A DNA stretch of 64,000 nucleotides from Filimonas sp. (GCA_017306865.1 JAFKHH010000026.1:1-64000); one strand, 5' to 3'; counted from the first letter of the stretch, positions 25,827-35,649 are shown. Numbers and translations: made by a program. The notes: a model not told the origin generated them from the sequence alone.

Positions 25827-28800
25827 ATGCAAGCCACAACTTCTACTGTTACAGGTATATCACCTGATAGCGGTAATATCAGCGGAAGCGGTTCAGTACA
25901 AATAGTTACTATAACGGGAACAGGATTTAACGGAGCGTTAGGCGTACAGTTTAGCGGCGTTGCAATTCCTGCCGGCCAGTACACTATAAAAAATGATACA
26001 ACTATTACAACATGTGTGCTTCCCATTGCTACTGCCGGTGTAGTAGACGTACAGGTAAATACACCTAACGGGCTTACGGCAATTTCGTCTGCTGATAAAT
26101 ATACATACTGGTCCCCGGAAGTTACCAGCGTGTTTCCTGATACCGGGCCATTAAAAGGCACTGGTAGTGACCAGGCGATCACAATTACCGGCAAAGGTTT
26201 TACGGGGGCGAATACGGTACAATTTGGCTCGGTAGCAACAACCAACTTTACGGTTGTAAATGATACAACTATCAAAGTAGCCGTACCTTCAGTCACAAAA
26301 GCCGCTACGGTAAACATACAGGTAAATTTACCCACAGGTCTTACGCCTGTAAATAAAGCAAGCGGTCAATATACATATGTCAGCCTTCCCACTATTACTT
26401 CTCTTAGCATTGAAACCGGACCAAATGATGGAGGTATACCTGTTACCATAACGGGAACTACATTTACTGGTGCAACAAATGTATTTTTTGGAAGCGTGGG
26501 ACAGACACCTTCTACAGTCACAGATACAACCATTACCGTTACATTACCTCCTGGCAATGGGACTGTAGACGTTACTGTTGTTACGCCAACAGGTACGTCG
26601 CTAATAACGCCTGCCGGCCAGTTTATGTACACCGCCATACCGCTTAATTTTTCTATACCTGCAGATGTTGCTTCGCAAGGTGTATATCTTTCAATGTACG
26701 GCGTACTACAACAGGCATATACCAATAGTTACAGCACGGATATAGCAGCGGGCACAAACGTTATTCTTACCAATACGGTAAACGGGTATGATTATGTGGT
26801 AGCATCTGCCATACAATCCGGCACCTCTATTCCTCCGTTTTGCTGCATTAATCAAAACGAAGTTTGCAACTTTGCAGTCAATATACCTAACATATATATA
26901 CAGGCAGCGCGCGTTATTATCAGCGTTAACGCTACTGCTCCGGCGCTTACCTCTATAAGTACGGCTTCAAACCTTCTTCAGTTGCCACAGGCTACCATTA
27001 GTGTAGCATCCACTGAAGGCTTTGCCACACAAGGCACACTGTACATCTGCACAAACAATGGGATTGCGGCGGTAAGCTATACAAGTATTTCACAAAATGA
27101 ATTTACCGGTTGTACGGGCGGTAGCGGAACGTTGCTTACAGGAACTATTGTAAGCAATGAAGCGTTGGTTACCCCGATGGTGAACGATGCTTCAGGTGAT
27201 GTATCAGCACCTACACCATTGAGCCAGGGAAATAATATCTATGATTTTTTTGAATTTACCTACTTACCTGTTGTTGGTATAGCTACACTTACAATCAATA
27301 CATCTGCCATAGATCAATTTGGGTTACCTATACAGTTGAATGTATTAGGAGGCACTGTCGAACCAGGACCAGAGGTTGGTATTGAGCTTAGCCGGCAGGA
27401 TGTCATCAGTCAGTATGCTACGTTTACGCAGGGTACAGCTTATACAGAGTTGGTATATCCATCTGCAACGGCCGATCCTGTAGTGCGGATTTTATCGCCG
27501 GCAAATCAGCTTGCTGAAAACCCGATACAAGGGTTGGCTGTATCGAACAATACATCTGCCGATGGTACATTAAATGCAGCTACAACTTATTCTTATGCAG
27601 TAACCGCTGTAGTGAATGGAACAGAAATAAATGCGCCTGCACAGCTTGCACAAACTACACCCTCTGCAAGTGGAAGTGTTTTTATTGCATGGGCATCTGC
27701 TCCGGGCAGCACTTCTTATAACGTATATCGCGGCGTTCCCGGAAGCACAGCTATAACATGGTATCTTGCAAGTAGTGCCCAACCCGGAAATACATATACA
27801 GACAATGGACCGGAAACATCCGGTACTGCAAAAACACCTGCATTTGATCCGTTAGGAAATTACTTTGATGATGCGATCCTGGCTTTGTTTACTACAACCA
27901 ATTCAATCGTTTTAACGGTAACAGATGGTTCTTTACCTGCGAATGGATTACAATATACTTTTACGGGCAGCGCGAAGACTGTGCCTGGCTGGGTAGGTGA
28001 GGCTACAGGTGCGTTAAATAACCAGGTGATTGAATTTGTCTGCACCGGTATTTCTAATAATCCTGATAACATAACACCGCTTATTCCTCTAAACGCGCAC
28101 TTTTACGTGTTCTCTCCATTTTTCAATACAAACACACAAAACCCATCTAATCCGTCACCTCCGCAATGGAGCGGCGAACCAATGTTGTTTGCCAACCTGT
28201 TTCCTACTGCGATGGCACTAGGTGCGGACGGTATATTTGCAGATAATATACAACAGTCTACAGCCCTGTACACCTCACTTGCCGGTACTACAGTTACAGC
28301 CAATGGCAGTTTACCGGCCAGCACTATTACCGTGGCTAGTACAGCGGGATTCCAGCCTCAAGGGGTATTGTATATTCCGGCATTAAATATGGTCTTGTCT
28401 TACACTGGCATTACAGCTACAGCATTTACCGGCTGTACCGGCGGCGCAGGCAGCATTACCACTGGTATGGAAATAACAGGGCCATTGCAACAGGCTACTA
28501 TAAGTGGCACACAAACTTTACCTGCGGATACAATTACAGTATCAGCTACTGCAGGCTATCCTGCCAGCGGCACGCTGTATATATGGAGTAGCGGCTCATT
28601 TACTGCCGTTCAATATACCGGTCTTACAGCTACTACCTTTACGGGCTGCACAGGCGGTACTGGTACAGTTAATGAAGGAGATGCTGTTGCAGTCAACAAT
28701 TGCCAGCCAGCGGGCTTACAGCAAAACGCTTATAGTGTGGCTTTGGGATCTCTTGAAGATGCATTGGATGCAGCTATACTAAGAGGAATTGCGTTATCCA

Positions 28801-29621
28801 TTAACCCTGTGAACTGGGCAAATGCACCAACTAATCTTTCAGCAAGTGCAGGGCAGACAACAACCAGCAACACGAATACCTATTATTATGTGGTAACCAC
28901 AGTAAATGAGAGTGGCGAGTCTACACCTAGTGAAGAAGCGAGTTATACCACAGACAATACCAGCATTCAATTAAGCTGGGCGCCTGTTATCAATGCGCAG
29001 TCTTACAATATTTATCGTGGTACTTCTGCCGGGCAGGAGAATGTGCTGTTAGCTAATACAACCGCTGTTGTATTTGAAGACGTACTTGGCAGCCTTTCGT
29101 TCCCTGCATTAACTCCTCCGGCATCTGGCGGCACTGCACCATCAAACGTTCAGGCAACTGCTGTTACGGGAGGTACATTAAGCGGTACCTATTATTATGT
29201 AGTAACTGCGCTTGGGTACAATGGAGAAAGTATGGGTAGCAAAGAGGCTACTGTGCAAACAACAGGTTCAACAAACGCAATACAGCTAACATGGGACGTT
29301 GTGGAGAATAGTGCTGCATACAAAATATATCGCGCCACCACGTCCGGTAGTGAAAATATGTTGGTTGGCATTGTACAGGGAGGCACAACCACCACCTTCA
29401 CAGATACAAATGCAAACACGCAATTGCCACCACCCAATATTTATTACGCACCAGGTACAACTTCAGACATGTACGCACAATTCTTTCACCAGGTAAGTGT
29501 CAGCACCGGCGGATTGTCTTATGCTGATCCTTACGATGACCAGGGCGGCCAATCATCAACACTCTCCGCATTATTTCCTAATAGTATAAATGTGACTTTG
29601 CAGCCTTGGCAGAGCTCATAA
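25827..29621 (+). CDS. Giant IPT/TIG, GH64-like (beta-1,3-glucanase-type) and fibronectin-like multidomain protein
   Basis: 1264 residues. Three IPT/TIG domains (about 6-95, 97-185, 188-272), recognised by SP(D)xGxxxGxxxxxITGTGF and YTY ends. Residues about 273-900 show scattered thaumatin/GH64-like pieces (FSIPADV..VYLSMYGVL, NIYDFFEFTYL, IDQFGLPIQLNVLGG, VEPGPEVGIEL, YFDDAILALFT, NNQVIEFVCTG, NAHFYVFSPF). Inserted are a first copy of a ~55-residue module ending FTGCTGG-G, then two further copies back to back (about 825-945). Three fibronectin-like repeats follow the pattern TYSYAVTAV...YNVYRG (about 580-680, then 1000-1090 and 1105-1190). A TAA stop lies five codons upstream of the ATG, so no signal peptide is encoded. 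GH64 would mean laminarin-cleaving; catalytic residues are not established. Confidence 0.7.
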   Translation: MQATTSTVTGISPDSGNISGSGSVQIVTITGTGFNGALGVQFSGVAIPAGQYTIKNDTTITTCVLPIATAGVVDVQVNTPNGLTAISSADKYTYWSPEVTSVFPDTGPLKGTGSDQAITITGKGFTGANTVQFGSVATTNFTVVNDTTIKVAVPSVTKAATVNIQVNLPTGLTPVNKASGQYTYVSLPTITSLSIETGPNDGGIPVTITGTTFTGATNVFFGSVGQTPSTVTDTTITVTLPPGNGTVDVTVVTPTGTSLITPAGQFMYTAIPLNFSIPADVASQGVYLSMYGVLQQAYTNSYSTDIAAGTNVILTNTVNGYDYVVASAIQSGTSIPPFCCINQNEVCNFAVNIPNIYIQAARVIISVNATAPALTSISTASNLLQLPQATISVASTEGFATQGTLYICTNNGIAAVSYTSISQNEFTGCTGGSGTLLTGTIVSNEALVTPMVNDASGDVSAPTPLSQGNNIYDFFEFTYLPVVGIATLTINTSAIDQFGLPIQLNVLGGTVEPGPEVGIELSRQDVISQYATFTQGTAYTELVYPSATADPVVRILSPANQLAENPIQGLAVSNNTSADGTLNAATTYSYAVTAVVNGTEINAPAQLAQTTPSASGSVFIAWASAPGSTSYNVYRGVPGSTAITWYLASSAQPGNTYTDNGPETSGTAKTPAFDPLGNYFDDAILALFTTTNSIVLTVTDGSLPANGLQYTFTGSAKTVPGWVGEATGALNNQVIEFVCTGISNNPDNITPLIPLNAHFYVFSPFFNTNTQNPSNPSPPQWSGEPMLFANLFPTAMALGADGIFADNIQQSTALYTSLAGTTVTANGSLPASTITVASTAGFQPQGVLYIPALNMVLSYTGITATAFTGCTGGAGSITTGMEITGPLQQATISGTQTLPADTITVSATAGYPASGTLYIWSSGSFTAVQYTGLTATTFTGCTGGTGTVNEGDAVAVNNCQPAGLQQNAYSVALGSLEDALDAAILRGIALSINPVNWANAPTNLSASAGQTTTSNTNTYYYVVTTVNESGESTPSEEASYTTDNTSIQLSWAPVINAQSYNIYRGTSAGQENVLLANTTAVVFEDVLGSLSFPALTPPASGGTAPSNVQATAVTGGTLSGTYYYVVTALGYNGESMGSKEATVQTTGSTNAIQLTWDVVENSAAYKIYRATTSGSENMLVGIVQGGTTTTFTDTNANTQLPPPNIYYAPGTTSDMYAQFFHQVSVSTGGLSYADPYDDQGGQSSTLSALFPNSINVTLQPWQSS

Positions 29622-29891
29622 GCAGGGCGGGAACCATAACTTCTTTCCGGCAACGTCTCTTTCTTATGGATTTGTGTGCAGCGAGGGACGTTGCTGTTGA
29701 ATTGGGGGAAGGAATAAACAAGTGGTTAAACCTTGACTTTCACTTTAACACAATTATTACTACAACAGGTAATAGATGTGAGACAAATTAATTTTATATT
29801 CGACTAAAGGACGTGCACAATACAATATATGCTCAAGCTCTATTGGAGATGTGATAATATTATTTTGTAATAAAATAAACCACGACCTTTT

Positions 29892-31568
29892 GTGAAAATC
29901 ATTACTGCATTTTGCTTTTTATTCTTTTCGGGACAGGCAATATTTGCTCAGCTCATTAACATACATGGAAGGGTTATTGACGCAGATTCAAAAAGAAATT
30001 TACCCGGCGTCACTATCATTACCGGAGAATCCATTAACATTTCTGATTCTACCGGATATTTTCACCTGAACGTTCAATCCTCTGCTTTAAAACGGAATGG
30101 TCTCATCTTTAGCTGTATTGGCTATGTTCAAAAAAAAGTGTCATTTGATACTTCAAACAGCTATAACATTGAATTGAAGGCTACTTATTTTGAATTGCCG
30201 GAAATCAAAGTGATGGGTTCTGGTCTGTCAATTATAAAAAAAGCGATCAATAGCGTATCTCAGAATTACCCGGACAAATCGTATCTGTCCACTGGCTTTA
30301 TGCGTCTGCAGTATCTTAGAAATAAATCAGATTATTTCAATAGCGATGCCATTGTCCAGGTTTATACACCATCCATAACCAGCAGTAAAAAAAGCGTGGT
30401 TAAAGTGGTGCAAAATCATATTGACACAATTACAGATAAGTCTTTAGTGTTTATAAAGTGGATAGGTGGTTACCTTTCACCTATACATGCCGATTTTGTA
30501 AAAAACAAGGAGCCTTATATTAATCTGAAAAAAATGAAAAACTTCCGATACCAATTAATGGGGAAGCAACTGTATTATAACCGGACTACGTATATGATCA
30601 ATTTCTCTCAACATGACTCTACGCGCAAAGAAACAGCTATGGGCGGCACACTCTATATTGATAGTGCAACTTATGCTTTTGCAGGCGCAGATATTAGTTA
30701 TTTCAATATCACCAGGTATGGCACACTACCCAAATCAAAACTTCAATATCATATACGCTATTCACTGCTCAATAATAAGTGGTATCTGCAAGAAACATTT
30801 ATGAAAGGGAATACGATTTATAAAAAAGAAAACCCTACAACGCTTGTTGATTATACTACAACTAAAACAGATACCGGTACAGTAAAACCTTTTAGCTACA
30901 GCGAAATTATCCAGGAAGACGATGTAACTCAGCTTATCAATAAACCAGGAGCTGCATCTGAATTGACAGGAATGGATAGCGCATTGCAGAATACAGTGCA
31001 TGGCGAGGAAGTAACAGGTTTGCCAGCTATTGATACGATTCGTTTGAACAATGCTACCCGTCAGCGAAAGAAAAGTAACTGGCTAAATTACTTTACCCAG
31101 GACAACTTTCGATACTCTTTATCTATTATGCGATTTCCATTGCAGCTTAATACCCCGGATCAAAAAAAGTCAGATTTTGTAAACTATGGCTTCCAGATTG
31201 GCACATACTTTAGAATATACAAAAACTTATTTCTCCAATTTGAGGGCTCAGGTAATACCGGCGCACAGAAAACTGTCCTCTCATTGTACGCATTTCACCT
31301 GGCCTATGATATTAATTTAAAAACTACAGGTCATACAATAACCGTTTCACCTTTTGCCGGCTATGATATATTAAGTATAAATCAGAAAGAAGCGCAGCTT
31401 AAAAGTAGCGCCAACTACTTTATTTATGGTTTAAAAGGGGCGTTGGAAATATCCCATCATGTTTTTCTTTTTGCCTCGGTTGGCAGGAATATAATAACAT
31501 TAAAAGGCGAAAGTGGCTTTCTGCCTGTAGCTTATACACCATCATTGGGAGTACTTATAAAGCGCTGA
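29892..31568 (+). CDS. Secreted CarboxypepD_reg-domain surface protein
   Basis: 558 residues starting at a GTG (29892-29894); the signal peptide KIITAFCFLFFSGQAIFAQ directly after it supports this start. Residues about 22-100 are the CarboxypepD_reg-like domain (IHGRVIDADSKRNLPGVTI, GYFHLNV, SCIGYVQKKVSF). The rest is of mixed beta content with no plug or TonB box; the last ~120 residues (FRYSLSIMRFPLQL..., LGVLIKR) look like a small beta-barrel or jelly roll. This architecture is common in Bacteroidota outer-membrane proteins of unknown function. 270 bases follow the IPT/TIG gene and 300 precede the HESMH lipoprotein cassette, so it is probably its own unit. Confidence 0.75.
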   Translation: MKIITAFCFLFFSGQAIFAQLINIHGRVIDADSKRNLPGVTIITGESINISDSTGYFHLNVQSSALKRNGLIFSCIGYVQKKVSFDTSNSYNIELKATYFELPEIKVMGSGLSIIKKAINSVSQNYPDKSYLSTGFMRLQYLRNKSDYFNSDAIVQVYTPSITSSKKSVVKVVQNHIDTITDKSLVFIKWIGGYLSPIHADFVKNKEPYINLKKMKNFRYQLMGKQLYYNRTTYMINFSQHDSTRKETAMGGTLYIDSATYAFAGADISYFNITRYGTLPKSKLQYHIRYSLLNNKWYLQETFMKGNTIYKKENPTTLVDYTTTKTDTGTVKPFSYSEIIQEDDVTQLINKPGAASELTGMDSALQNTVHGEEVTGLPAIDTIRLNNATRQRKKSNWLNYFTQDNFRYSLSIMRFPLQLNTPDQKKSDFVNYGFQIGTYFRIYKNLFLQFEGSGNTGAQKTVLSLYAFHLAYDINLKTTGHTITVSPFAGYDILSINQKEAQLKSSANYFIYGLKGALEISHHVFLFASVGRNIITLKGESGFLPVAYTPSLGVLIKR

Positions 31569-31871
31569 TTAAGTCTGTCTAAATTTATTTTATTTCTTCC
31601 CGGCAAAGTTTCCGCCTCACGGGATTGTACGTGCGAGAGATGTAGCGCCTGCCAATTATAGAATATTTAACGATGACTGTGAAAAATCACAGGTTACTAT
31701 TGTTGAAATGCACCTACTTTGATCAAGTATTTTTAACCCCTGTGCAATGTCGATATACCTGGAAACAATAGGACTATACCCCATATTAATGGTATTCCAT
31801 ATCCATATTTCATTCTCCTATGAGGCCAACCCATAGCCTTAAAGTTTTAAAACAAAAACCCATAAACCTTT
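31569..31871. other. Intergenic region before the HESMH/ligase-like cassette
   Basis: About 300 bases, no ORF or hairpin of note. It presumably contains the promoter for the three-gene cassette starting at 31872. Confidence 0.4.
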
Positions 31872-33293
31872 ATGAAAAAAAGAATGCTATTATTCGCGGC
31901 CATTGCTGTTACCTTAATTTATTCCCTGTCCTGCCGCAGACAGGTTGAGGCAGTAAACAATCACGATCAATCACTAATTGAGAAGGCACAAAGCTGGTTT
32001 GTTAAATTTGAATCCACCGCGAAATTACAAGACCAGTTCAAACAAATTAACTACCTGTGGAATAAGGCCCAGGTTGTAACCTTGTCAGGTAAAAACCAGG
32101 TAATAGCAGTCCCCATCGTTGAACGTAAACCTAATACGAGTTATAGAGGTATAAGATTTCTATACCTTTTTCCGTGGAAAAACGGAAAAGGATTCTATAG
32201 TGAAGTGCAAGAAGTCTTGCCAGACTTAGATTACACGGTATATAATAAAAAGATTGCCATTAAAACATTTTCTGGCTATGTTGCACGTTGGGACTTAGAA
32301 AAAGGATTTTCCTACGGTATTAAGTATAAGCAAGGCGTTGCCGTATCTGGCGCGAATTTTAAAATTGTTCCTGTAGATTCAGTTAACATTACAACCAGGT
32401 TAAGGCAATCAGGTCGTATTCTTGACCCGGTAACAGTGATTGCATACATTCACCGCGCAGATAACCTTTATTACCAGGCTTATGTCGTTCCTTTCCACAT
32501 GGACTACAATTACTTTTATAATCCATGTGAATATACTAACTGCAACCCAGTGGATATGAATCAGTATTATACCGATGAGTTGCTTCAAAGTATCCTGAAC
32601 GCATTTTTAGCAAATCTATATACTGCAATGGAAAACCAGAATGTGAAGGATAGCGCTAATGATCCTTGTATCACAAGTGTACTGGCAACCTTGCAATCAA
32701 TCTCCCAGAGCTTACCGGCAGTGGTCAATGGAACTTTTGGGACGAATGCTACTTTTGACTACACAATACTTTCCAGATATTTGGGAACTGAATTGGATGC
32801 TGCTTCAGGTTTCAGGACAAACGATCCTACCGCATACCTAGTTGCTTTAAACACATATTTTAAAACAAGAACAGATTTGGAAACTGCAAGCAGCATTTTA
32901 CACGAATCTATGCATGTGCAAATGATGGCATGGTACAATGGTGCCAATTTAAACAACAATACTGCTCTAGCTGACTCTTTGGCAAAAAACTATGGTTTTT
33001 TATTAAAAGATGTTACTATGAATGAAACGCAGCAGCATGAATTGATGGCAAATCACTACCTCGATTGTATGAGTACTGCGCTACAGCTATTTGCAAATGC
33101 AAGAAACATACCGGCAGATGCCCAGTATTGCAGGGATATAGCATGGGGAGGCTTACTTGATTCTAAGGCATTTCTTGCCTTGTCTGCTGCTGACCAAGCC
33201 AGAATAAAAAATAGAGTAAACGCTGAGACTGATCCTAAAGGCTCAACAGTTAATATCAACAAGCTCGATGCGAAAGGGCAAGGTTGCAATTAA
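31872..33293 (+). CDS. Putative zinc-metallopeptidase-type lipoprotein (HESMH motif)
   Basis: 473 residues. A short hydrophobic N-terminus ends YSLSC (Cys21), a probable lipoprotein signal of lax lipobox. Residues 25-220 are beta-rich, unknown. A Cys-containing segment NPCEYTNCNP (217-226) follows. Residues about 341-400 hold ILHESMHVQ (HESMH 344-348), the HExxH zinc-binding pattern, and about 40 residues on HELMANHY (389-396) with a possible third ligand; a Cys lies in the C-terminal segment (QGCN). This suggests a gluzincin-like peptidase, but no known family is recognised, so peptidase activity is inference. The next gene starts 2 bases after its stop, and the third follows by 4 bases, so the three are surely one operon. 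Confidence 0.72.
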   Translation: MKKRMLLFAAIAVTLIYSLSCRRQVEAVNNHDQSLIEKAQSWFVKFESTAKLQDQFKQINYLWNKAQVVTLSGKNQVIAVPIVERKPNTSYRGIRFLYLFPWKNGKGFYSEVQEVLPDLDYTVYNKKIAIKTFSGYVARWDLEKGFSYGIKYKQGVAVSGANFKIVPVDSVNITTRLRQSGRILDPVTVIAYIHRADNLYYQAYVVPFHMDYNYFYNPCEYTNCNPVDMNQYYTDELLQSILNAFLANLYTAMENQNVKDSANDPCITSVLATLQSISQSLPAVVNGTFGTNATFDYTILSRYLGTELDAASGFRTNDPTAYLVALNTYFKTRTDLETASSILHESMHVQMMAWYNGANLNNNTALADSLAKNYGFLLKDVTMNETQQHELMANHYLDCMSTALQLFANARNIPADAQYCRDIAWGGLLDSKAFLALSAADQARIKNRVNAETDPKGSTVNINKLDAKGQGCN

Positions 33294-33295
33294 AA

Positions 33296-34153
33296 ATGAT
33301 AAATAGTAAAAATATGATACGATTTTTATTAATCCTCTCAATGTTCCTTACAATTACCGCTAACGGACAGGATGCATCACTATCACAACTAAAACCAGGG
33401 CTATATAAAGGTAGCATTCATGCTTCCGAACGTCCGGAAATCAAGTCTGGTTATTATTGGCTAAAGCCAGATTCTAACTTTGTACTAGCTGGGATAGGCA
33501 ATGATTCTACGGTATTACACTTGGCTAAAGGAACATGGAACGTTAATAAAGATGGAGCTTTGACTATTAATTATGAAGAATGCCCGATACACAACACACC
33601 GCGAAATAGGGTAACCTACTCTGCAAGTAATAAGCTATCGTCCGATAGTACGCAGATTAATGTGTATGTATTAGGCGATAATGGAGATACTATAAGATTT
33701 TACTGGGTATTTGTTGATGATACCATGCACACAGTATTTCGTGGCGCGAAAGGCAACCCGGTAGGCAACAATACCAATGGGCCCATCAATCTATCATCAA
33801 AAGGGACATATAATCAAATACGAATATCCTGTTATGATAAAGCGATTCCTTATTTTGATGAGGCAGAAGTGCCGTTGATTCCGGGATTCAATGTCCATGA
33901 TATCACATTACATGTCGCACCTACGGCAGATGATTGGATGTATTTCAGGCCAATGAAAAAAGATGAGGGAAAATCCAATTCATTTACAAGTCCGTTTACC
34001 ATTAAAGGTAATAGTTCGCCTAATGATTATTCGCGTGTAAACATGAGGTATTTAGGGGACAATGTTACTTTCATACGTAGTGCATTAATGAGAGCAGTCA
34101 GGCTTCAACCCGGATACAAAGATTACTTTTTATGGGCACTAGCAAGTCTATAG
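33296..34153 (+). CDS. Unknown secreted protein
   Basis: 285 residues from ATG 33296. A start at 33284 would overlap the upstream gene by 10 bases; 33314 is also possible and gives the most compact signal peptide (IRFLLILSMFLTITANGQ). The mature protein falls into a beta-sandwich-like first half (GLYKGSIHASE, GYYWLKPDSNFVLAG, KGTWNVNKDGALTINYEEC) and a second half with TYNQIRISCYDKA and HDITLHVAPTADDWMYFRPM. No family recognised and no catalytic motif seen. Middle gene of the cassette, co-transcribed with the HESMH lipoprotein and the ligase-like membrane protein; it could be their shared substrate or chaperone (inference). Confidence 0.65.
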   Translation: MINSKNMIRFLLILSMFLTITANGQDASLSQLKPGLYKGSIHASERPEIKSGYYWLKPDSNFVLAGIGNDSTVLHLAKGTWNVNKDGALTINYEECPIHNTPRNRVTYSASNKLSSDSTQINVYVLGDNGDTIRFYWVFVDDTMHTVFRGAKGNPVGNNTNGPINLSSKGTYNQIRISCYDKAIPYFDEAEVPLIPGFNVHDITLHVAPTADDWMYFRPMKKDEGKSNSFTSPFTIKGNSSPNDYSRVNMRYLGDNVTFIRSALMRAVRLQPGYKDYFLWALASL

Positions 34154-34157
34154 TTTA

Positions 34158-35396
34158 ATGACAGATTTACTTTTCTCAACAACAAAAGCCTGCTTAATTG
34201 CAGGCTTTTATCCTATTCTTATTTTTTTATTACACCCAACAAGAAAGCTGGCAGCGTTAGCTTGTTTCATCTTATTTATTTCACTTGCAATAATTTTTCA
34301 TAGCAGAACAGCAATTGGTACCATCATTATTGTTACCGGCCTATGGCTGAACATAAAACTTGACAGGAAAGTTTTAGCAATTGTTGCGTTGCTGGCTGTC
34401 GTTTTAGTCCTGGTTAATTTTGATTCATGCTTTGGGCGGTTATTCATTTGGTATAATATCTTTTGCCATATTGGCGAAATCCCGTTAACCGGCAAAGGCC
34501 TTTATATGTTTCAATCGACATACGCTGATTGGCAGGCAGGTTATTTCGCCACACATACATCTTATAACAAAGCCTATTTTATTGCAGATAGCCCCATGTT
34601 TGCGTATAACGAATGGCTTCAGGTATATGTCGAATTTGGGGTAGGTGCAGTCATCCTATTAACTGTTCTTGTCTTTTTAAATTTAAAATTGATGAACAAT
34701 GTTAAAGGAATATTCAAAGGATTTGTTGTTAGTAACCTTGTTATTTTTGCTTTCTGCTTAGTGTCATTTCCATTACACCAGAATTATACGCTGTCGCTTT
34801 TCCTTATAAACCAGCTAATTATTTTTACGTATTTTCTTACTAAGGTCTGGCACAAGCAAATTGCATTTGTTTGCATCCTACTAATTTTTGGAGGAATTAT
34901 ATATTTCCAGCTAAACAAAGTGAAATATGTAAAGCAATGGCAAATGGCTTCGTTGGCCCCACTATCAGAACGTCGAGCCATCCTAGAAAGTTGTTTCCCT
35001 CATCTATACCACGACAGTTATTTTCTTGATAACTATATATCAGTTTTGATGATGCAAAAGGATTTTGTCACTGCCGGAAATATCCTGCATAATTATAAAG
35101 TTTACATGAATCAATATCGGTATTACACAATGAGTGGAGACAGATATTCAAGCATGCGGGAATATAATAGTGCTATTGTGGAATATAGTAAGGCGCAGTT
35201 AATAATACCCAACAGATTTGAACCATTATATAAGACTATGATCATTCATCTCATGAACAAAAATATTTTAGCGTCACAGCAAATTGCTGCTGTGATTATA
35301 AAAATGCCGGTCAAAATACCTTCCGCACAAATAGAAATGATGAAAAAGGATGCAGTACAAGTTGAGGCTGGTAAATTACCTTCTATGTTTAATTAA
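34158..35396 (+). CDS. O-antigen-ligase-like membrane protein with C-terminal TPR region, apparently short
   Basis: 412 residues, starting 4 bases after the preceding stop. About seven hydrophobic segments up to residue 255: LIFLLHPTR, LALACF..FISLAIIF, HSRTAIGTIII, VLAIVALLAVVLVLV, then after a hydrophilic loop containing TGKGLYMF and FAYNEWLQVYVEFG, three more. HSRTA and NEWLQVYVEFG are the hallmarks of Wzy/WaaL-like polymerases and ligases. In full-length relatives the SRxA motif usually lies after ~150-200 residues and several extra membrane segments; here it is at about residue 48, so the N-terminal half is missing. The C-terminal ~140 residues are TPR-like helices (YNSAIVEYSKAQLIIPNRFEPLY). 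It may be a natural short variant or a decaying ligase. An intact TAA precedes the tRNA-side terminator. Confidence 0.75.
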   Translation: MTDLLFSTTKACLIAGFYPILIFLLHPTRKLAALACFILFISLAIIFHSRTAIGTIIIVTGLWLNIKLDRKVLAIVALLAVVLVLVNFDSCFGRLFIWYNIFCHIGEIPLTGKGLYMFQSTYADWQAGYFATHTSYNKAYFIADSPMFAYNEWLQVYVEFGVGAVILLTVLVFLNLKLMNNVKGIFKGFVVSNLVIFAFCLVSFPLHQNYTLSLFLINQLIIFTYFLTKVWHKQIAFVCILLIFGGIIYFQLNKVKYVKQWQMASLAPLSERRAILESCFPHLYHDSYFLDNYISVLMMQKDFVTAGNILHNYKVYMNQYRYYTMSGDRYSSMREYNSAIVEYSKAQLIIPNRFEPLYKTMIIHLMNKNILASQQIAAVIIKMPVKIPSAQIEMMKKDAVQVEAGKLPSMFN

Positions 35397-35474
35397 AGGA
35401 ATGCGTTCTTTTTTGCAGGCGTTTAATACCCAATCGCTTTGAATGATGTAAGCATAGTATATGCATAAAACAAA

Positions 35475-35500
35475 AAAGCCTCACATTTCTGTGAGGCTTT
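35475..35500. terminator. Terminator between ligase-like gene and tRNA-Asp
   Basis: AAAGCCTCACA / TGTGAGGCTTT (35475-35485 / 35490-35500), 11-bp perfect stem, 4-base loop, A/T-rich on both outer sides. It ends the plus-strand cassette, and 2 bases away the 3' end of the minus-strand tRNA. Confidence 0.85.
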
Positions 35501-35502
35501 TG

Positions 35503-35576
35503 CGGACCGGACGGGACTCGAACCCGCGACCTCCGCCGTGACAGGGCGGCATTCTAACCAACTGAACTACCGATCC
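35503..35576 (-). tRNA. tRNA-Asp (anticodon GTC), copy 1
   Basis: 74 bases, read on the minus strand: acceptor arm GGATCGG pairs with CCGGTCC (one G-T), anticodon stem GCCGC..-GTC-..GCGGC with loop CTGTCAC, T arm with GGTTCGAGTCC, discriminator G73 (standard for tRNA-Asp). CCA is not encoded. Identical base for base to the copy at 57451. GTC is the anticodon that receives queuosine at position 34 in known bacteria. Confidence 0.97.
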
Positions 35577-35616
35577 TTAGAACGTTGAGCGTCACCGCTT
35601 TACCGTTTTGGGAGTG

Positions 35617-35649
35617 CAAATATAAAAGCAAAAGTTTTATTTGAACAAA
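35617..35649 (-). promoter_or_regulatory. Promoter of tRNA-Asp copy 1
   Basis: On the minus strand a -33 TTTG (rc of CAAA at 35646-35649) and a perfect -7 TATATTTG (rc of CAAATATA at 35617-35624) are separated by 21 bases, which matches the Bacteroidota sigma-70 consensus TTTG / TAnnTTTG. The start of transcription would lie about 30-40 bases before the tRNA. Confidence 0.75.
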
